Below, in pieces: positions 1-9,297 of a stretch of 64,000 bases of DNA. The notes beneath the pieces were generated by a model. That model worked only from the letters and a program-made list of their open reading frames with translations. It searched no databases and had not been told where the DNA came from. Positions within the stretch are counted from its first letter, which is position 1; each line of letters starts with the position of its first letter. Both the position numbers and the translations under genes were made by a program. Origin of the DNA: Arthrobacter sp. C2. GTDB taxonomy: Bacteria; Actinomycetota; Actinomycetes; Actinomycetales; Micrococcaceae. The stretch covers positions 2,542,001 through 2,606,000 of the forward strand of contig CP042428.1 in assembly GCA_024207135.1 (NCBI GenBank), in the 5' to 3' direction.

Positions 1-3000
1 ATGGTGTGGGATTTTTTGTCCAGTGCCGCCAGCATCGATTTTTCCCGGGCCGCGGACACCCTGCCCAGGCCGTAGGCGTTGATGGCCAGCCTGGCCAGCC
101 GCCGTTGCTGGATCGGTCCTTCCGCTTCCACGATCTCGGCCAGCAGTGCGGCGGCCTTCCGCTTGCCCGCGGCCCTCTTCAACTCGTCGAGTTCATCGAC
201 GGTTCCCGCCAGGCGGGCAGCCCACGGCGTGAACGGTACGGCCTTTCCCGGATAACCGCGCGGCTGCACCTCGGTTTCCGCCTCAAGAGCGTCCTTTGCC
301 ACCGAGGCCGCGGTTTCGGTTTTTCGCTTGTTCGGGGAAACCTTGCGTGGCGCCGTTTCCCTGGCCGCCCGGACCTTGGAAGCCTTTGCCAGTTCGGCAT
401 CGATGGAGGCGAGGACCGATTCGGAATCCTGGAGCCAGGCCGGCAACCAGATCCGCACCACGGATTCCCAGCCCAACAGGTTCCGCAGGATCTCCTGCGG
501 CAAGCCGTCGCGGTCCCCCACGGTCTTGCGCGCGGCCCAGGGTTCGCCATCGAGCAGGATCGCCATCAATGGCTCGTCAGGGCGCTCGGGCAGCGCCACC
601 GTCGCATCGATCCTGAAGTCCGAAAGCCCGAGGTTCGTTTCCACCCGGTGCCCGCGTGCCCGCAGGGCGGCTGCCACCTGCTCGCGGTGCCGGTCGCGCG
701 CGATCACGGCCAGCGAGCCGTTGCCCAGGGCGTGGGTGCCCTCGGCTGCCAGGTCCAGGTAGGCGCGCAGGTGCTTGATGCCCAGCGCCGAGGAATCCTC
801 GGCGCGCAGGTCGGCTGGGTCGAAGCTGGTGAACACCATGACCTGGCGCCGGGCGCGGGTCACCGCAACGTTCAAGCGGCGTTCCCCGCCGATGTTGTTC
901 AGCGGGCCGAAGTTCAACGGCAGCCGTCCGCGCTCGTTGGCGCTGAAGGCGGTGGAAAACAGGATCACGTCCCGCTCGTCGCCCTGGACGTTTTCCAGGT
1001 TCTTCACGAACAGGCCTTCCTCCTGTGCATCCAACGCGGCACCCAGGCGTTCGTCCGCATGGTCGCGCAGCAGGGACTCGACCAGGTCGCGCTGCGGGGC
1101 GTTGAACGTGACCACGCCGATGGAGGGGACCGCTTCCGGTGAGGCATCAAAGCGCGCCTTGATCTCCGCGACGATGTGCCCGGCCTCCACCGGGTTGGTG
1201 CGCAGGATGCCGGCGGCACCCGTGCGGTGGAAGGTGCCCTGGACCCGGCGAAGGGAAATGCCGTAACCGTCCGGACCCGTGCGTGCGGCCCCGTTGCGCG
1301 GGGAGGGGAAGGAGGAGAGCTTGCCGGCGTAGTAATGCTTGTTGCTGAAGGCGATCAGGGACTCGTCCTGGCTGCGGTAGTGCCAGGACAGCCAGCGGCG
1401 GTCCACCCGGGCCATGACCGCCTCGGAGAGGATCGATTCCTCGTCGGCGACCAGCAGCTCGGATTCCTCATCGTCCTGCGGGTCGATGGACACCTCGGCA
1501 AAGGAATTGGGCGGCATCTGCTTGGAGTCCCCCACAATGACCGCCGACTTGGCCCGGCCCAGGGTGCCGATGGCGTCGGCGACGCGGATCTGCGAGGCCT
1601 CGTCGAAGACCACGATGTCGAATTCCCCGGCCCGCGGCGGGAAGAACCGGGCGGCGGAGTCGGGGCTGACCAGTACGCAGGGCAGGATACTGGTGACCAG
1701 GTCCCCGTAGGAATCCATGAGCCTGCGCACGCTCAGCCCTCCGCGGCGGCGCTCGAGCTGCCGCGCCAGCTCCCCCATGCGGCTCTCGGCCCTCTTCAGT
1801 TTTTCCGCACGTTGCCGGCTGATCGCCTCGGGCAGGGACTTGCCCACGTGCTTGCGCAAGGCCGTCGATGAGGAGGCGAACCGTTGGATGGCCCGCGCCT
1901 GGGCCTCGGAGTTGAAGGCATCGAATCCGTTGGCCGCAAGCCTTTCGGCCAGGGCGGATTCGGCGGTGCCGCGCACGAATCCGCGCAGCGCATCACCTGC
2001 AGGGAAGACCCCGGTGGCCAGTTGTTCCCAGGCAGCTTCGAGCCCGTGGGTCTTGAGCGGCTCGAGGTTTTCGATGAAGGCGTTCCAGCGTTCCAGGTCG
2101 CGTTGGGCCTGGGACCCGGTGCCGCGCTGTGCGGAGCTGCGGCCGAACCTGCCCAGGAATCCCGGTGCGTCGCTCCAGGCCGACGGCGTGTGGGTTTCGC
2201 GTGGAACCGCGTCGCGCAATGCTTCCCAGGCCGCTGCAACCTTGCGCAGTTCCCCGGCGAGCGCGGCAGGGAACGGAGCAGTCCGGCCCAGCAGCTCGCG
2301 CAGCAAGGTCATATACCGGTCATCCGCACCCGTGGCCCCGGCTTCGGAGAGCAGCCCGGCCAGGTGCACCAGTTTCTCGCGCTGCCCGGCCACCGAGGCG
2401 ATGTCGCCGTCGACAAAGGGATTCCAGTGCGCGTTCGGCTCCAGGCCCGGCAGTTCCCCGAGGCCTTGCACGAGTCTTGCGCACCGGGCCCGGGCCTCGA
2501 TCAACGACTCGATGATGGGCACAATGTTCTTGGCGTCGTCGTTGGTGCCCTTCCACTGCGGGCCGAAGTGTTCGGCGATGACCCGCAGCCGCCGCTTGTT
2601 TCGGCCAATGCCCAGGAAGCCGAATTTGTTGGCCTCAGTGGCCGCCGCGTGTGCCGGGGCAAGGTCGTTTTCCAGCACCGCGGGTGCGACAAGGTTCGGC
2701 AGCCAATCCATGGTTTTCGCCAGTTGGGTGGCTTCGGCCAGCAGCGCGGTGGAGCGTTCCTGCCAAGTGGAGGTGGCGGCGGCATCGAGCACCGGCAGCG
2801 GGACTGCGGCGGTGAGCAGGTCGGCCAGGTGCACCAGGTGTTCCGGTGCCGCGGCGCCATCGACCAGGGCGGCAACGGCGTCGTCGTTTCGTGTGCTGGT
2901 CGCCTGGGACATTGCGAGTTCCAGGGTTGCCGCGGATCCCAGCAGGGCGGCTTGTTGGTCGTCGGTGAGTGGGCCGCCCATGAATCCCCAGGGGTGCTCG

Positions 3001-6000
3001 AGCCGCGGGTTGGCCGGCTGGGCGGTGTCGGGAAGCTGGAGCAATGCCTCGCGCACCGCCGCAACCTCGGCTTCGCCGGCCTGCGCGGCAAAGGCCTCGG
3101 GGATCGGCAGGGCGGCGATGTCGGGGTCCATGGACAGCGCCGCGTTGTATGCCCCGTAGGCGGAGTAGCCGGCCGGATTCGCTTCGTGCAGGCCATGGGC
3201 GTAGCCGGCCAGGCGGCGGACCGAGGTTTCCAGGTCTCCGGTGGCCAGTTTCATCCCCGCGGTGTCGGCGAAGACCAGGTGGTCGAGGGATGCCTTGATC
3301 TGTGCGCGCACCGCGTTCGGGGAGGATCCCTTGTCATGCAGGTCCAGGGCGAACTCCCCCAGCCCCACCTCGTTCAGGCGCTTGGCCACCACCTCGAGCG
3401 CGGCACGCTTCTCCGCCACGAAGAGCACCCGCTGCCCGTTGGCCATGGCGTGGGCCAGCAGGTTGGTGATGGTCTGGGACTTCCCGGTGCCCGGAGGTCC
3501 CTCGAGCACGAAGGTGCGCCCGGCCCGGGCGGCGGCGACGGCCTCGAGCTGGGAGGCGTCGGCTGGGACCGGGAGTTGGGCGGCCAGCCGGTCAAGGTCA
3601 ACGACCGGTTCGGCCTCGGTGCTTGCCGGGTCGATGAATTCGCTGGTCGGGGTCTGCACCAGGTGGCGCACCAGCGGGGCGTCCATGAAGGTTTCCCAGT
3701 TCTCGTCCAGGTCGCGCCACATGCGGAACTTCGCGAATTGCAGGATCGCCAGGTCCACGCTCCCCTCCACGTGGAAGGGAAGCTCGGCCGCCACCAGCGC
3801 CTCGCGCAGCGCGGTGAGGGCGGCGGCCAGGTCGATGCCCGATTCGTCGCGCACCGGGTCCTCGAACCCGGGGATGCGCAGGCCGAACTGCTCGTGCAGC
3901 TTCTCGCTCAGGCAGTAGTTCGGGGTGGAGGAGCCGGTCTCGTCGATTTCGATGCGATAGTGCTTTCCGCGTCCGGCCGGCAACAGGCGCACCGGGACCA
4001 GGAACAAGGGCGAGCGCAGCGCCCGCCCGTCCATCGACCAGTTCAGCGACCCCACGGCCAGGTATAGGTTGTTGGCGCCGTTTTCCTCGACGATCCGCTT
4101 GGCGTCGCCGGCCATCCGGCGAAGCCGGGTCAGGTAGCGGTCCGCCTCCAGCCGGGTGTAGACCTTCCCGCGGTTCAGCAGCAGCTCGATGCGCCGCTCG
4201 ATCGGAAGCGACGGGCCGGAGGTGTATCGCTGGGCATCCAGGGCGGAAATCTCGTCGGCGGGCAGCAGTTCGATGGCCCGCCCGTTGTTGACCAGGTCCT
4301 CGAAGCCGTCCACCACGGATTCCGGAACGGCCAGCGGGAAACGCGCGCGTTCGGTGAAGTTCAGCAGGCGGTTGCGCAGGGACAGATCCAGCAGCCCGTT
4401 TTTCCAGGCGGTGATGCGCGGTGGCGCAGGCTTGCCCGCGGAGACCGGTGCCGAGCGTTGTCGCTCGGACTTTTCCTTGAAGAAGCGTGCCAGGGTGTCC
4501 GAGGCCGCTGCCTTGTACTCGATGACGACAGGCCGGCCGCTCTCCGAAAGCCCGCGGGCCGGCAGAGGGGTGATCCCGCTGCGCCTCGAGGCGCGGATGT
4601 CGATGGCGAAGACCAGGTGTTCGGCGGCAGTTGCACCTTGGGCGTAGTCACGCATGGTTGCGGCGGAGGACTCGGCGAGGGAGGTACGCCGGTCCGTGGT
4701 GATGGCGGTGCTCTCCACGATGCGAAGGTGGCCGGCCGCCACCAGGTTTGCCAGTGCCCCGGCGCCCTCGGCATCGAGGCTGCTGCTGGGCAATGCCCCC
4801 TCCGGGGTCCGCCAATAGGCCAGGAATGCATGGTCCTTGGCCAGCCAGACCACCGAGTTGATGCCCACGGCTTCCAGCAGCGCGGAGAACAGCAGCGTGG
4901 TTTCCAGGGAGGAGCCAACACGCTCGGTGAGGACCTCCTGGGCGCTGCGGAGGTATTGCCCGCCCAGATCGGCCAGGTCCCAGTTCGCCGGCGGGGCCCC
5001 GAAGCGGATGCCGCGGGTGCCGAGCACCTCGAAGATCGACTCGACCGACGCATCCACCCGTTCGGATCCGCCGAGTCCGGAGTCGGGGTTCGAGGTGCCG
5101 GTGCGGGCACGGAAAATGTCGCCGGCCTCGGACAGCAGCTCGGTGAGCAACGGGTGCTGCGGTTGCACGAACGCCGCCAGCAGTTCGGCGTTGGCCTGGG
5201 TTCCGGCACCGGTCCAATGGCTCGCCGGCAGCAACTCGATGGAACCGGATTGCTCGGCAACCAGCTTCCCGTTCTCCGCCACCCGCACGATCAACGTGCC
5301 CGGGCGCCTCGAATCGATCAGGGCAAAGGCAGCCGGATCCAGCACCACATCCAGGTCGTGCAGGGTGCTCACCCCGGCAGGAAGTTCCAGGCGGCGATCG
5401 GCCACGGCGGAGATCGGCAGGTTCCCGCTCATCACCACGGCGGTCACCAGAACCGAACGTGGTTGGCCGGCGCGATTCTCCAGCACCACCCGCTCGAGGA
5501 TGCGCGTGTGCGTGTGTGCCGTGGCGTAGTTGACCGACTTGCCGTGTGCGATGTCGACCGAAATGGAGCCGCGGCTTGGTCCCCGGACCGAAGCCGGCGG
5601 ATGGTCGCCCACGGCCGAGGAATGGAGCAGTTCCGCCACTTGCTCGGCCTCGTGGTCGAGATCCAGCCCGGCCAGGAAATCCTTGCAGGTTTCCAGGGCG
5701 CGCTGCATGTCGATCGCTGTGAAGGCGGTGCCATTCGCCCAGCCTTGGTGGATTTCCTGCAGCCGGCGCGCTTGCTGGCTCTGCTTTTCGGAGAGCCCGT
5801 GGTCTTCAGGTGCGGAGCATAGTTCGCGCAGTTGCGCGGCAAGGTCAACGATGCCCGTGGACGCACCGGGATTGCCCAGGACGTGGTCGAGTTGTCCCGC
5901 CAATCCCGTCCAGCCGGCGGCCGCGGTTCGGGCCGCGCGCTTCTGGTCCGTGAACACCGCGAGGGCACCGGAGACGATTTCCAGTGCATTTCCCATATAG

Positions 6001-6017
6001 TCACTGTGAATCGTCAA
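1..6017 (-). CDS. Giant DUF4011 / SF1 helicase / Vsr-like nuclease / DUF3320 protein (partial, runs off left edge)
   Basis: One reading frame stays open for 1998 codons on the minus strand from the ATG at 5996 and leaves the window without a stop. Numbering from that ATG: an unassigned beta-rich N-terminus to about 520; a DUF4011-like segment from about 525 (LLDLSLRNRLLNF); helicase 1A with Walker A GPPGTGKS (833-840); Walker B DEAS (1465-1468); the C-terminal SF1 motif LNVAVTRAR near 1702; a Vsr/MTES-type endonuclease segment near 1780-1870 (FRID, Asp1797; LLDGE, Asp1816; GDRDGLP); and the start of a DUF3320-like tail (EAEGPIQQRRLARLA). An in-frame TTG at 6015-6017 has AAAGGA eight bases upstream, whereas the ATG at 5996 has no ribosome site, so I prefer the TTG. 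The canonical nuclease E-C-D is L-L-D here, as I recall for actinobacterial homologues. By domain order this resembles the Hhe anti-phage proteins; a general repair role cannot be excluded. Confidence 0.88.
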   Translation of the reverse strand, partial: MTIHSDYMGNALEIVSGALAVFTDQKRAARTAAAGWTGLAGQLDHVLGNPGASTGIVDLAAQLRELCSAPEDHGLSEKQSQQARRLQEIHQGWANGTAFTAIDMQRALETCKDFLAGLDLDHEAEQVAELLHSSAVGDHPPASVRGPSRGSISVDIAHGKSVNYATAHTHTRILERVVLENRAGQPRSVLVTAVVMSGNLPISAVADRRLELPAGVSTLHDLDVVLDPAAFALIDSRRPGTLIVRVAENGKLVAEQSGSIELLPASHWTGAGTQANAELLAAFVQPQHPLLTELLSEAGDIFRARTGTSNPDSGLGGSERVDASVESIFEVLGTRGIRFGAPPANWDLADLGGQYLRSAQEVLTERVGSSLETTLLFSALLEAVGINSVVWLAKDHAFLAYWRTPEGALPSSSLDAEGAGALANLVAAGHLRIVESTAITTDRRTSLAESSAATMRDYAQGATAAEHLVFAIDIRASRRSGITPLPARGLSESGRPVVIEYKAAASDTLARFFKEKSERQRSAPVSAGKPAPPRITAWKNGLLDLSLRNRLLNFTERARFPLAVPESVVDGFEDLVNNGRAIELLPADEISALDAQRYTSGPSLPIERRIELLLNRGKVYTRLEADRYLTRLRRMAGDAKRIVEENGANNLYLAVGSLNWSMDGRALRSPLFLVPVRLLPAGRGKHYRIEIDETGSSTPNYCLSEKLHEQFGLRIPGFEDPVRDESGIDLAAALTALREALVAAELPFHVEGSVDLAILQFAKFRMWRDLDENWETFMDAPLVRHLVQTPTSEFIDPASTEAEPVVDLDRLAAQLPVPADASQLEAVAAARAGRTFVLEGPPGTGKSQTITNLLAHAMANGQRVLFVAEKRAALEVVAKRLNEVGLGEFALDLHDKGSSPNAVRAQIKASLDHLVFADTAGMKLATGDLETSVRRLAGYAHGLHEANPAGYSAYGAYNAALSMDPDIAALPIPEAFAAQAGEAEVAAVREALLQLPDTAQPANPRLEHPWGFMGGPLTDDQQAALLGSAATLELAMSQATSTRNDDAVAALVDGAAAPEHLVHLADLLTAAVPLPVLDAAATSTWQERSTALLAEATQLAKTMDWLPNLVAPAVLENDLAPAHAAATEANKFGFLGIGRNKRRLRVIAEHFGPQWKGTNDDAKNIVPIIESLIEARARCARLVQGLGELPGLEPNAHWNPFVDGDIASVAGQREKLVHLAGLLSEAGATGADDRYMTLLRELLGRTAPFPAALAGELRKVAAAWEALRDAVPRETHTPSAWSDAPGFLGRFGRSSAQRGTGSQAQRDLERWNAFIENLEPLKTHGLEAAWEQLATGVFPAGDALRGFVRGTAESALAERLAANGFDAFNSEAQARAIQRFASSSTALRKHVGKSLPEAISRQRAEKLKRAESRMGELARQLERRRGGLSVRRLMDSYGDLVTSILPCVLVSPDSAARFFPPRAGEFDIVVFDEASQIRVADAIGTLGRAKSAVIVGDSKQMPPNSFAEVSIDPQDDEESELLVADEESILSEAVMARVDRRWLSWHYRSQDESLIAFSNKHYYAGKLSSFPSPRNGAARTGPDGYGISLRRVQGTFHRTGAAGILRTNPVEAGHIVAEIKARFDASPEAVPSIGVVTFNAPQRDLVESLLRDHADERLGAALDAQEEGLFVKNLENVQGDERDVILFSTAFSANERGRLPLNFGPLNNIGGERRLNVAVTRARRQVMVFTSFDPADLRAEDSSALGIKHLRAYLDLAAEGTHALGNGSLAVIARDRHREQVAAALRARGHRVETNLGLSDFRIDATVALPERPDEPLMAILLDGEPWAARKTVGDRDGLPQEILRNLLGWESVVRIWLPAWLQDSESVLASIDAELAKASKVRAARETAPRKVSPNKRKTETAASVAKDALEAETEVQPRGYPGKAVPFTPWAARLAGTVDELDELKRAAGKRKAAALLAEIVEAEGPIQQRRLARLAINAYGLGRVSAAREKSMLAALDKKSHT

Positions 6018-6386
6018 GTGTGCCGTCCTTTGTTTCCCCGCGGGCTCGACATTTGCCGTGCCCACCCATTCGTTCCTTAGAACTTATCCCACGCAGGTAA
6101 GGAAATTCATGGGTCCCATCGTGGGCGCTACGTTATGCCTCTTCGAAGAGAAGCCGCCTGCGGAAGATGCTCATCTTCCGCAGGCGGCTTCGTCGGGTCT
6201 TGTTAGGATGTTGTCAGTTGAAGCACCGCGGCATCGCTGACGGCGCATGGACGACCGCGACTTCCACCGATGTGAGTGGAATCGGCCAGACGGTACCCCG
6301 AACGCGAATCAAATGCGATGTTGCTGCTCGGGGATGCGGCCTTTTCAGGGCACGCGGTCAGAAACTCTTGCTGTGGCAATCAGCTT
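6018..6386. other. Intergenic region without a supported gene
   Basis: It lies between the start of the giant helicase gene (minus strand) and the 3' end of the aldehyde dehydrogenase gene (also minus strand). It should hold the helicase promoter. The only clear structure is the 20-bp hairpin at 6150-6191. Short open frames here show no recognisable protein. Confidence 0.5.
6150..6191. terminator. Perfect 20-bp inverted repeat, terminator-like
   Basis: The arms 6150-6169 and 6172-6191 are exact reverse complements (GAAGCCGCCTGCGGAAGATG and its complement) separated by only two bases. It lies about 200 bases downstream of the aldehyde dehydrogenase operon on the minus strand. No clean T-run follows on either strand, so it may act as a structured RNA end or a transcription barrier rather than a textbook intrinsic terminator. 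Confidence 0.6.
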
Positions 6387-7856
6387 TCAATCGCCCTCAC
6401 CATTAACTTGTCGCGGAATTCCCAAGGGATTCGATTCCCGCAAATGGGTTGGCAAGAGGTGCTCCGGGAATCCTTGGAAAGCCAGAGGGCGGAGGAAACG
6501 ATCCATAGCCGCCGTGCCTACAGAGGTGCTTTGCACCGCGGTGCTTGCTGGGTAGGGGCCACCGTGCTGCTGTGCGTAAGTGACAGAAACACCCGTTGGC
6601 CACTGATTCCAGAGGACTCGTCCAGCCTTATGTGAGAGCACTTGCAAGAGGGATCCCACTTCACATGAATCAGTGCCATGGATCGAAGCCGTTAGTTGAC
6701 CTTCATATAGCCTTGCCACTTCGCTGAGCTCCGAAGAGTCTTCATACGTAATGACCAGTGCTGCCGGACCGAAACACTCTGCAAGCAACGACTCTGGGTC
6801 CCTGCGAATTTGCTCCAAGGTGGTGTGAAAGAGTATCGGCCGGGCATCGCCACTCGTTCGTGAATTGGATTCGTTCAGCACTTGTACCCCGGCGTGGCCC
6901 TCGAGCTTCTCTTTGGCATCGGAGAATGCAGCCAAAATTCCTTCATTGAGCAGGGGCGCTTCCGATGGAAGTTCCATATTGCGAAGCTCATCAAGAATTA
7001 CGCTCTCGCTCGGTATAAACAGAGTTCCTGGCTTTGTACAAAGCTGCCCCGCACTCTGAGTAAAGGAGGTCACGAACTCACGGGCGATGGATCCGCCACG
7101 CTCCTCTGCTGCTGCCGGAGTAACGAATACGGGGTTGTTGCTGCCCATTTCACCATAGAAGGGGATTGGTTCTGCACGTCCCGAGGCAATGTCGAACAAC
7201 GTTCGCCCACCTGGAATTCCCCCGGTAAACGCGCCAGCTTTGATGCGAGAATCCGCCAGCGCTTCAGCGCCATTTCGGGTTCCGAAAATTATGTCAAAGG
7301 TTCCGTCCGGCGCTCCGGCATCCACGAGTGCGGTTAGAACCACATCCGCGGTCTTGCGGGATAACGCCGGGTGTCCGCGGTGAACCTTGAGCACTACGGG
7401 GCAACCAGCGGCCAGTGCAGATGCAGTGTCACCGCCGGCGACAGAGAACGCAAAAGGGAAGTTGCTGGCGGCAAACACGAGAACTGGGCCAAGAGGCTGC
7501 ATAGTTCGGCGTAAATCGGGACGAGGAGCACCCATGGGCCACTCGTCGTCCTTATGGTCAATTCGCGCATCCAGGAATTCTCCTCCGAGAACCTGCTTGG
7601 CAAAGAGCCTCAACTGGAACGTTGTTCGTTTCAGTTCACCCCGGAGCCGGGGTTCCGCCAGGTGCGTTTCCGCCACTGCTAATCTGATGAGTTCGTCCGA
7701 GGCTTCGTCGAGCCGATCGGCGATGAGTTCCAATGCTTCAGAACGCTCGATCAGTGTGGTGCCGGCCCATGGCTCGAAGGAGGATTCCGCCTTTGCCAGA
7801 ATGAGTTCCAGTGCGGCTGCCGATGTTTCATTTATGGTCTCAAGTGTGAGCGCCAT
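6387..7856 (-). CDS. NADP-type aldehyde dehydrogenase (2-oxoglutarate semialdehyde dehydrogenase-like)
   Basis: This 489-residue enzyme oxidises an aldehyde to the acid with NAD(P)+. The oxyanion-hole region ASNFPFAF (Asn132), the general base in YGEMGSNNP (Glu236) and the catalytic Cys273 in QSAGQLCTKPG are all present. The FPFAFSVAGGDTASALAAGCPVV stretch and overall form are typical of the 2,5-dioxovalerate / KGSADH branch, and a paralogue sits at 45874-47481. I chose the ATG at 7856 because GAAAGG lies five to six bases upstream; the open frame continues further but reads into the preceding transporter gene. It is the last gene of a minus-strand operon (IclR, alcohol dehydrogenase, transporter, this gene), so it probably oxidises the aldehyde made by the alcohol dehydrogenase. 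The exact substrate is unknown. Confidence 0.88.
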   Translation of the reverse strand: MALTLETINETSAAALELILAKAESSFEPWAGTTLIERSEALELIADRLDEASDELIRLAVAETHLAEPRLRGELKRTTFQLRLFAKQVLGGEFLDARIDHKDDEWPMGAPRPDLRRTMQPLGPVLVFAASNFPFAFSVAGGDTASALAAGCPVVLKVHRGHPALSRKTADVVLTALVDAGAPDGTFDIIFGTRNGAEALADSRIKAGAFTGGIPGGRTLFDIASGRAEPIPFYGEMGSNNPVFVTPAAAEERGGSIAREFVTSFTQSAGQLCTKPGTLFIPSESVILDELRNMELPSEAPLLNEGILAAFSDAKEKLEGHAGVQVLNESNSRTSGDARPILFHTTLEQIRRDPESLLAECFGPAALVITYEDSSELSEVARLYEGQLTASIHGTDSCEVGSLLQVLSHKAGRVLWNQWPTGVSVTYAQQHGGPYPASTAVQSTSVGTAAMDRFLRPLAFQGFPEHLLPTHLRESNPLGIPRQVNGEGD

Positions 7857-7909
7857 GATTGCCTTTCTTAGGAGCTTCACCCAGGCCTCAGCCAAGGTTG
7901 CAGCAGAAA

Positions 7910-9217
7910 TTAGTCGATTTCTTGATTTCGCTTTTCTTTGGCGAATGAAACTGCCACGACCGAAATGGCGCCACAGAGCATAACGAACAGGCCGACCGGG
8001 ACGTAGCTGCCGGCAAACGCGGTCAGCAGTGCAGTTGCAATGAGCGGAGCGGGCCCACCGGCGATCGCTGCACCAAGCTGGTACCCCAAAGAAGCGCCCG
8101 TGTATCGGATATCCGGAGTGAAGCTCTCGGCAATGAGCGTTCCGATGAGCGATCCATAACTTGGCCAAATGATCGCGAAACCAATGAAGCAACCGATAGC
8201 CAAATGAATGAGCGATTTCTGGTTCAGAAGCCACAGGTAAGGCAGGATGAAGGCCATAACAGCGATGGAGCCACCAATGAATACCGGTTTGCGACCAATC
8301 TTGTCGGACAGCGCGCCAAACTTAACCATGGAGAAGACGCCGAGGATCGAGCAGATCAGAATTATCGCTAGTACGGGAGTCCGTTCGTAACCCAGTGAAA
8401 TGGCGTATGAGACGGTGAACGTCGCGAAAATGAAAAACGTAGATGTCTCGACAATCTTGGCACCGGTTGCGATGAGGACCGATCGCCAGTGGTACTTGAG
8501 CGTTTCTACGATCGGAATACGCTTTTCGTTGCCGGCAAGTTTCATCTGACGGAAGGACGGGGTTTCATCGACTCGATGTCGGATCCACAAACCAACCAGA
8601 AGCAGAACAGCAGAAAGCAGGAACGGAATTCGCCATCCGTATGTGAGGAACGCTTCCTTGGGGAAAAGAGCGTCGGCGCCAAGCGTGGCAATGTTTCCCA
8701 AGGCCAGTCCCAGGAGCGCACCAGTTTGCGGAACTGCGCCGAAGAATCCTCGGCGTTCCTTCGGAGAATATTCGACGGCCAGCAACAGCCCCCCGCCCCA
8801 TTCACCGCCCAACGCCAGACCCTGGATGAGGCGCAAGATTGTCAGGAGGATGGGGGCACCTACACCAATGGCTGCATAAGTAGGCATCAGACCGATAGCA
8901 ACAGTGGCAACGCCCATCATAGTCAGGGTGACTAGCAGCGTTTTCTTCCGGCCGATTCGGTCACCGATGTGGCTAAACAATATGCCGCCAATGGGTCGTA
9001 CGAAGAAGGCAAGAGCAAACGATGCAAGGGAGAGCATCTGGCTGGCGGTTGGATTATCCGAGGGGAAGAAGAGCGGACCGAAAACGAGGCCCGACATTGT
9101 GCCGTAGAGGAAATAGTCGTACCACTCGATGGTGCTTCCGACCGCGCTGCCCCAGAGAGCGCGCTTGCGGTCTTGATTGGTGACTTGGATGGTCACCGCA
9201 GATGTTTGGGCTGACAT
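7910..9217 (-). CDS. MHS-family major facilitator (metabolite:H+ symporter)
   Basis: A 435-residue, 12-TM transporter of the metabolite:H+ symporter family. The markers are the N-terminal GSTIEWYDYFLYG motif, the TM2-3 loop GDRIGRKKTLL, the GGEWGGGLLLAVEY motif in TM5 and a second GALSDKIGRKPV loop in the C-terminal half. MHS members import organic acids or zwitterions such as shikimate, citrate or proline betaine. AGGAG lies seven bases before the ATG. It ends 53 bases before the aldehyde dehydrogenase start and follows the alcohol dehydrogenase by 80 bases on the same strand, so it most likely imports the substrate of that alcohol/aldehyde pathway. Confidence 0.9.
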   Translation of the reverse strand: MSAQTSAVTIQVTNQDRKRALWGSAVGSTIEWYDYFLYGTMSGLVFGPLFFPSDNPTASQMLSLASFALAFFVRPIGGILFSHIGDRIGRKKTLLVTLTMMGVATVAIGLMPTYAAIGVGAPILLTILRLIQGLALGGEWGGGLLLAVEYSPKERRGFFGAVPQTGALLGLALGNIATLGADALFPKEAFLTYGWRIPFLLSAVLLLVGLWIRHRVDETPSFRQMKLAGNEKRIPIVETLKYHWRSVLIATGAKIVETSTFFIFATFTVSYAISLGYERTPVLAIILICSILGVFSMVKFGALSDKIGRKPVFIGGSIAVMAFILPYLWLLNQKSLIHLAIGCFIGFAIIWPSYGSLIGTLIAESFTPDIRYTGASLGYQLGAAIAGGPAPLIATALLTAFAGSYVPVGLFVMLCGAISVVAVSFAKEKRNQEID

Positions 9218-9297
9218 TTAGAACTCCTGTGTGAGTGATCAGGGAATGCCCTAGCTACGCTGCTGTGGCCTTCCTATGTCGATTTAGTTCGAGTTGA

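Noticed and set aside
6-5822. Long plus-strand open frames (6-1142, 1176-1871, 1884-4067, 4458-5822) that could be called as genes
   Set aside because: Their translations are Gly/Gln/His/Arg-rich shadow protein without domains, whereas the minus strand reads continuously as a helicase with Walker A, Walker B and SF1 motifs.
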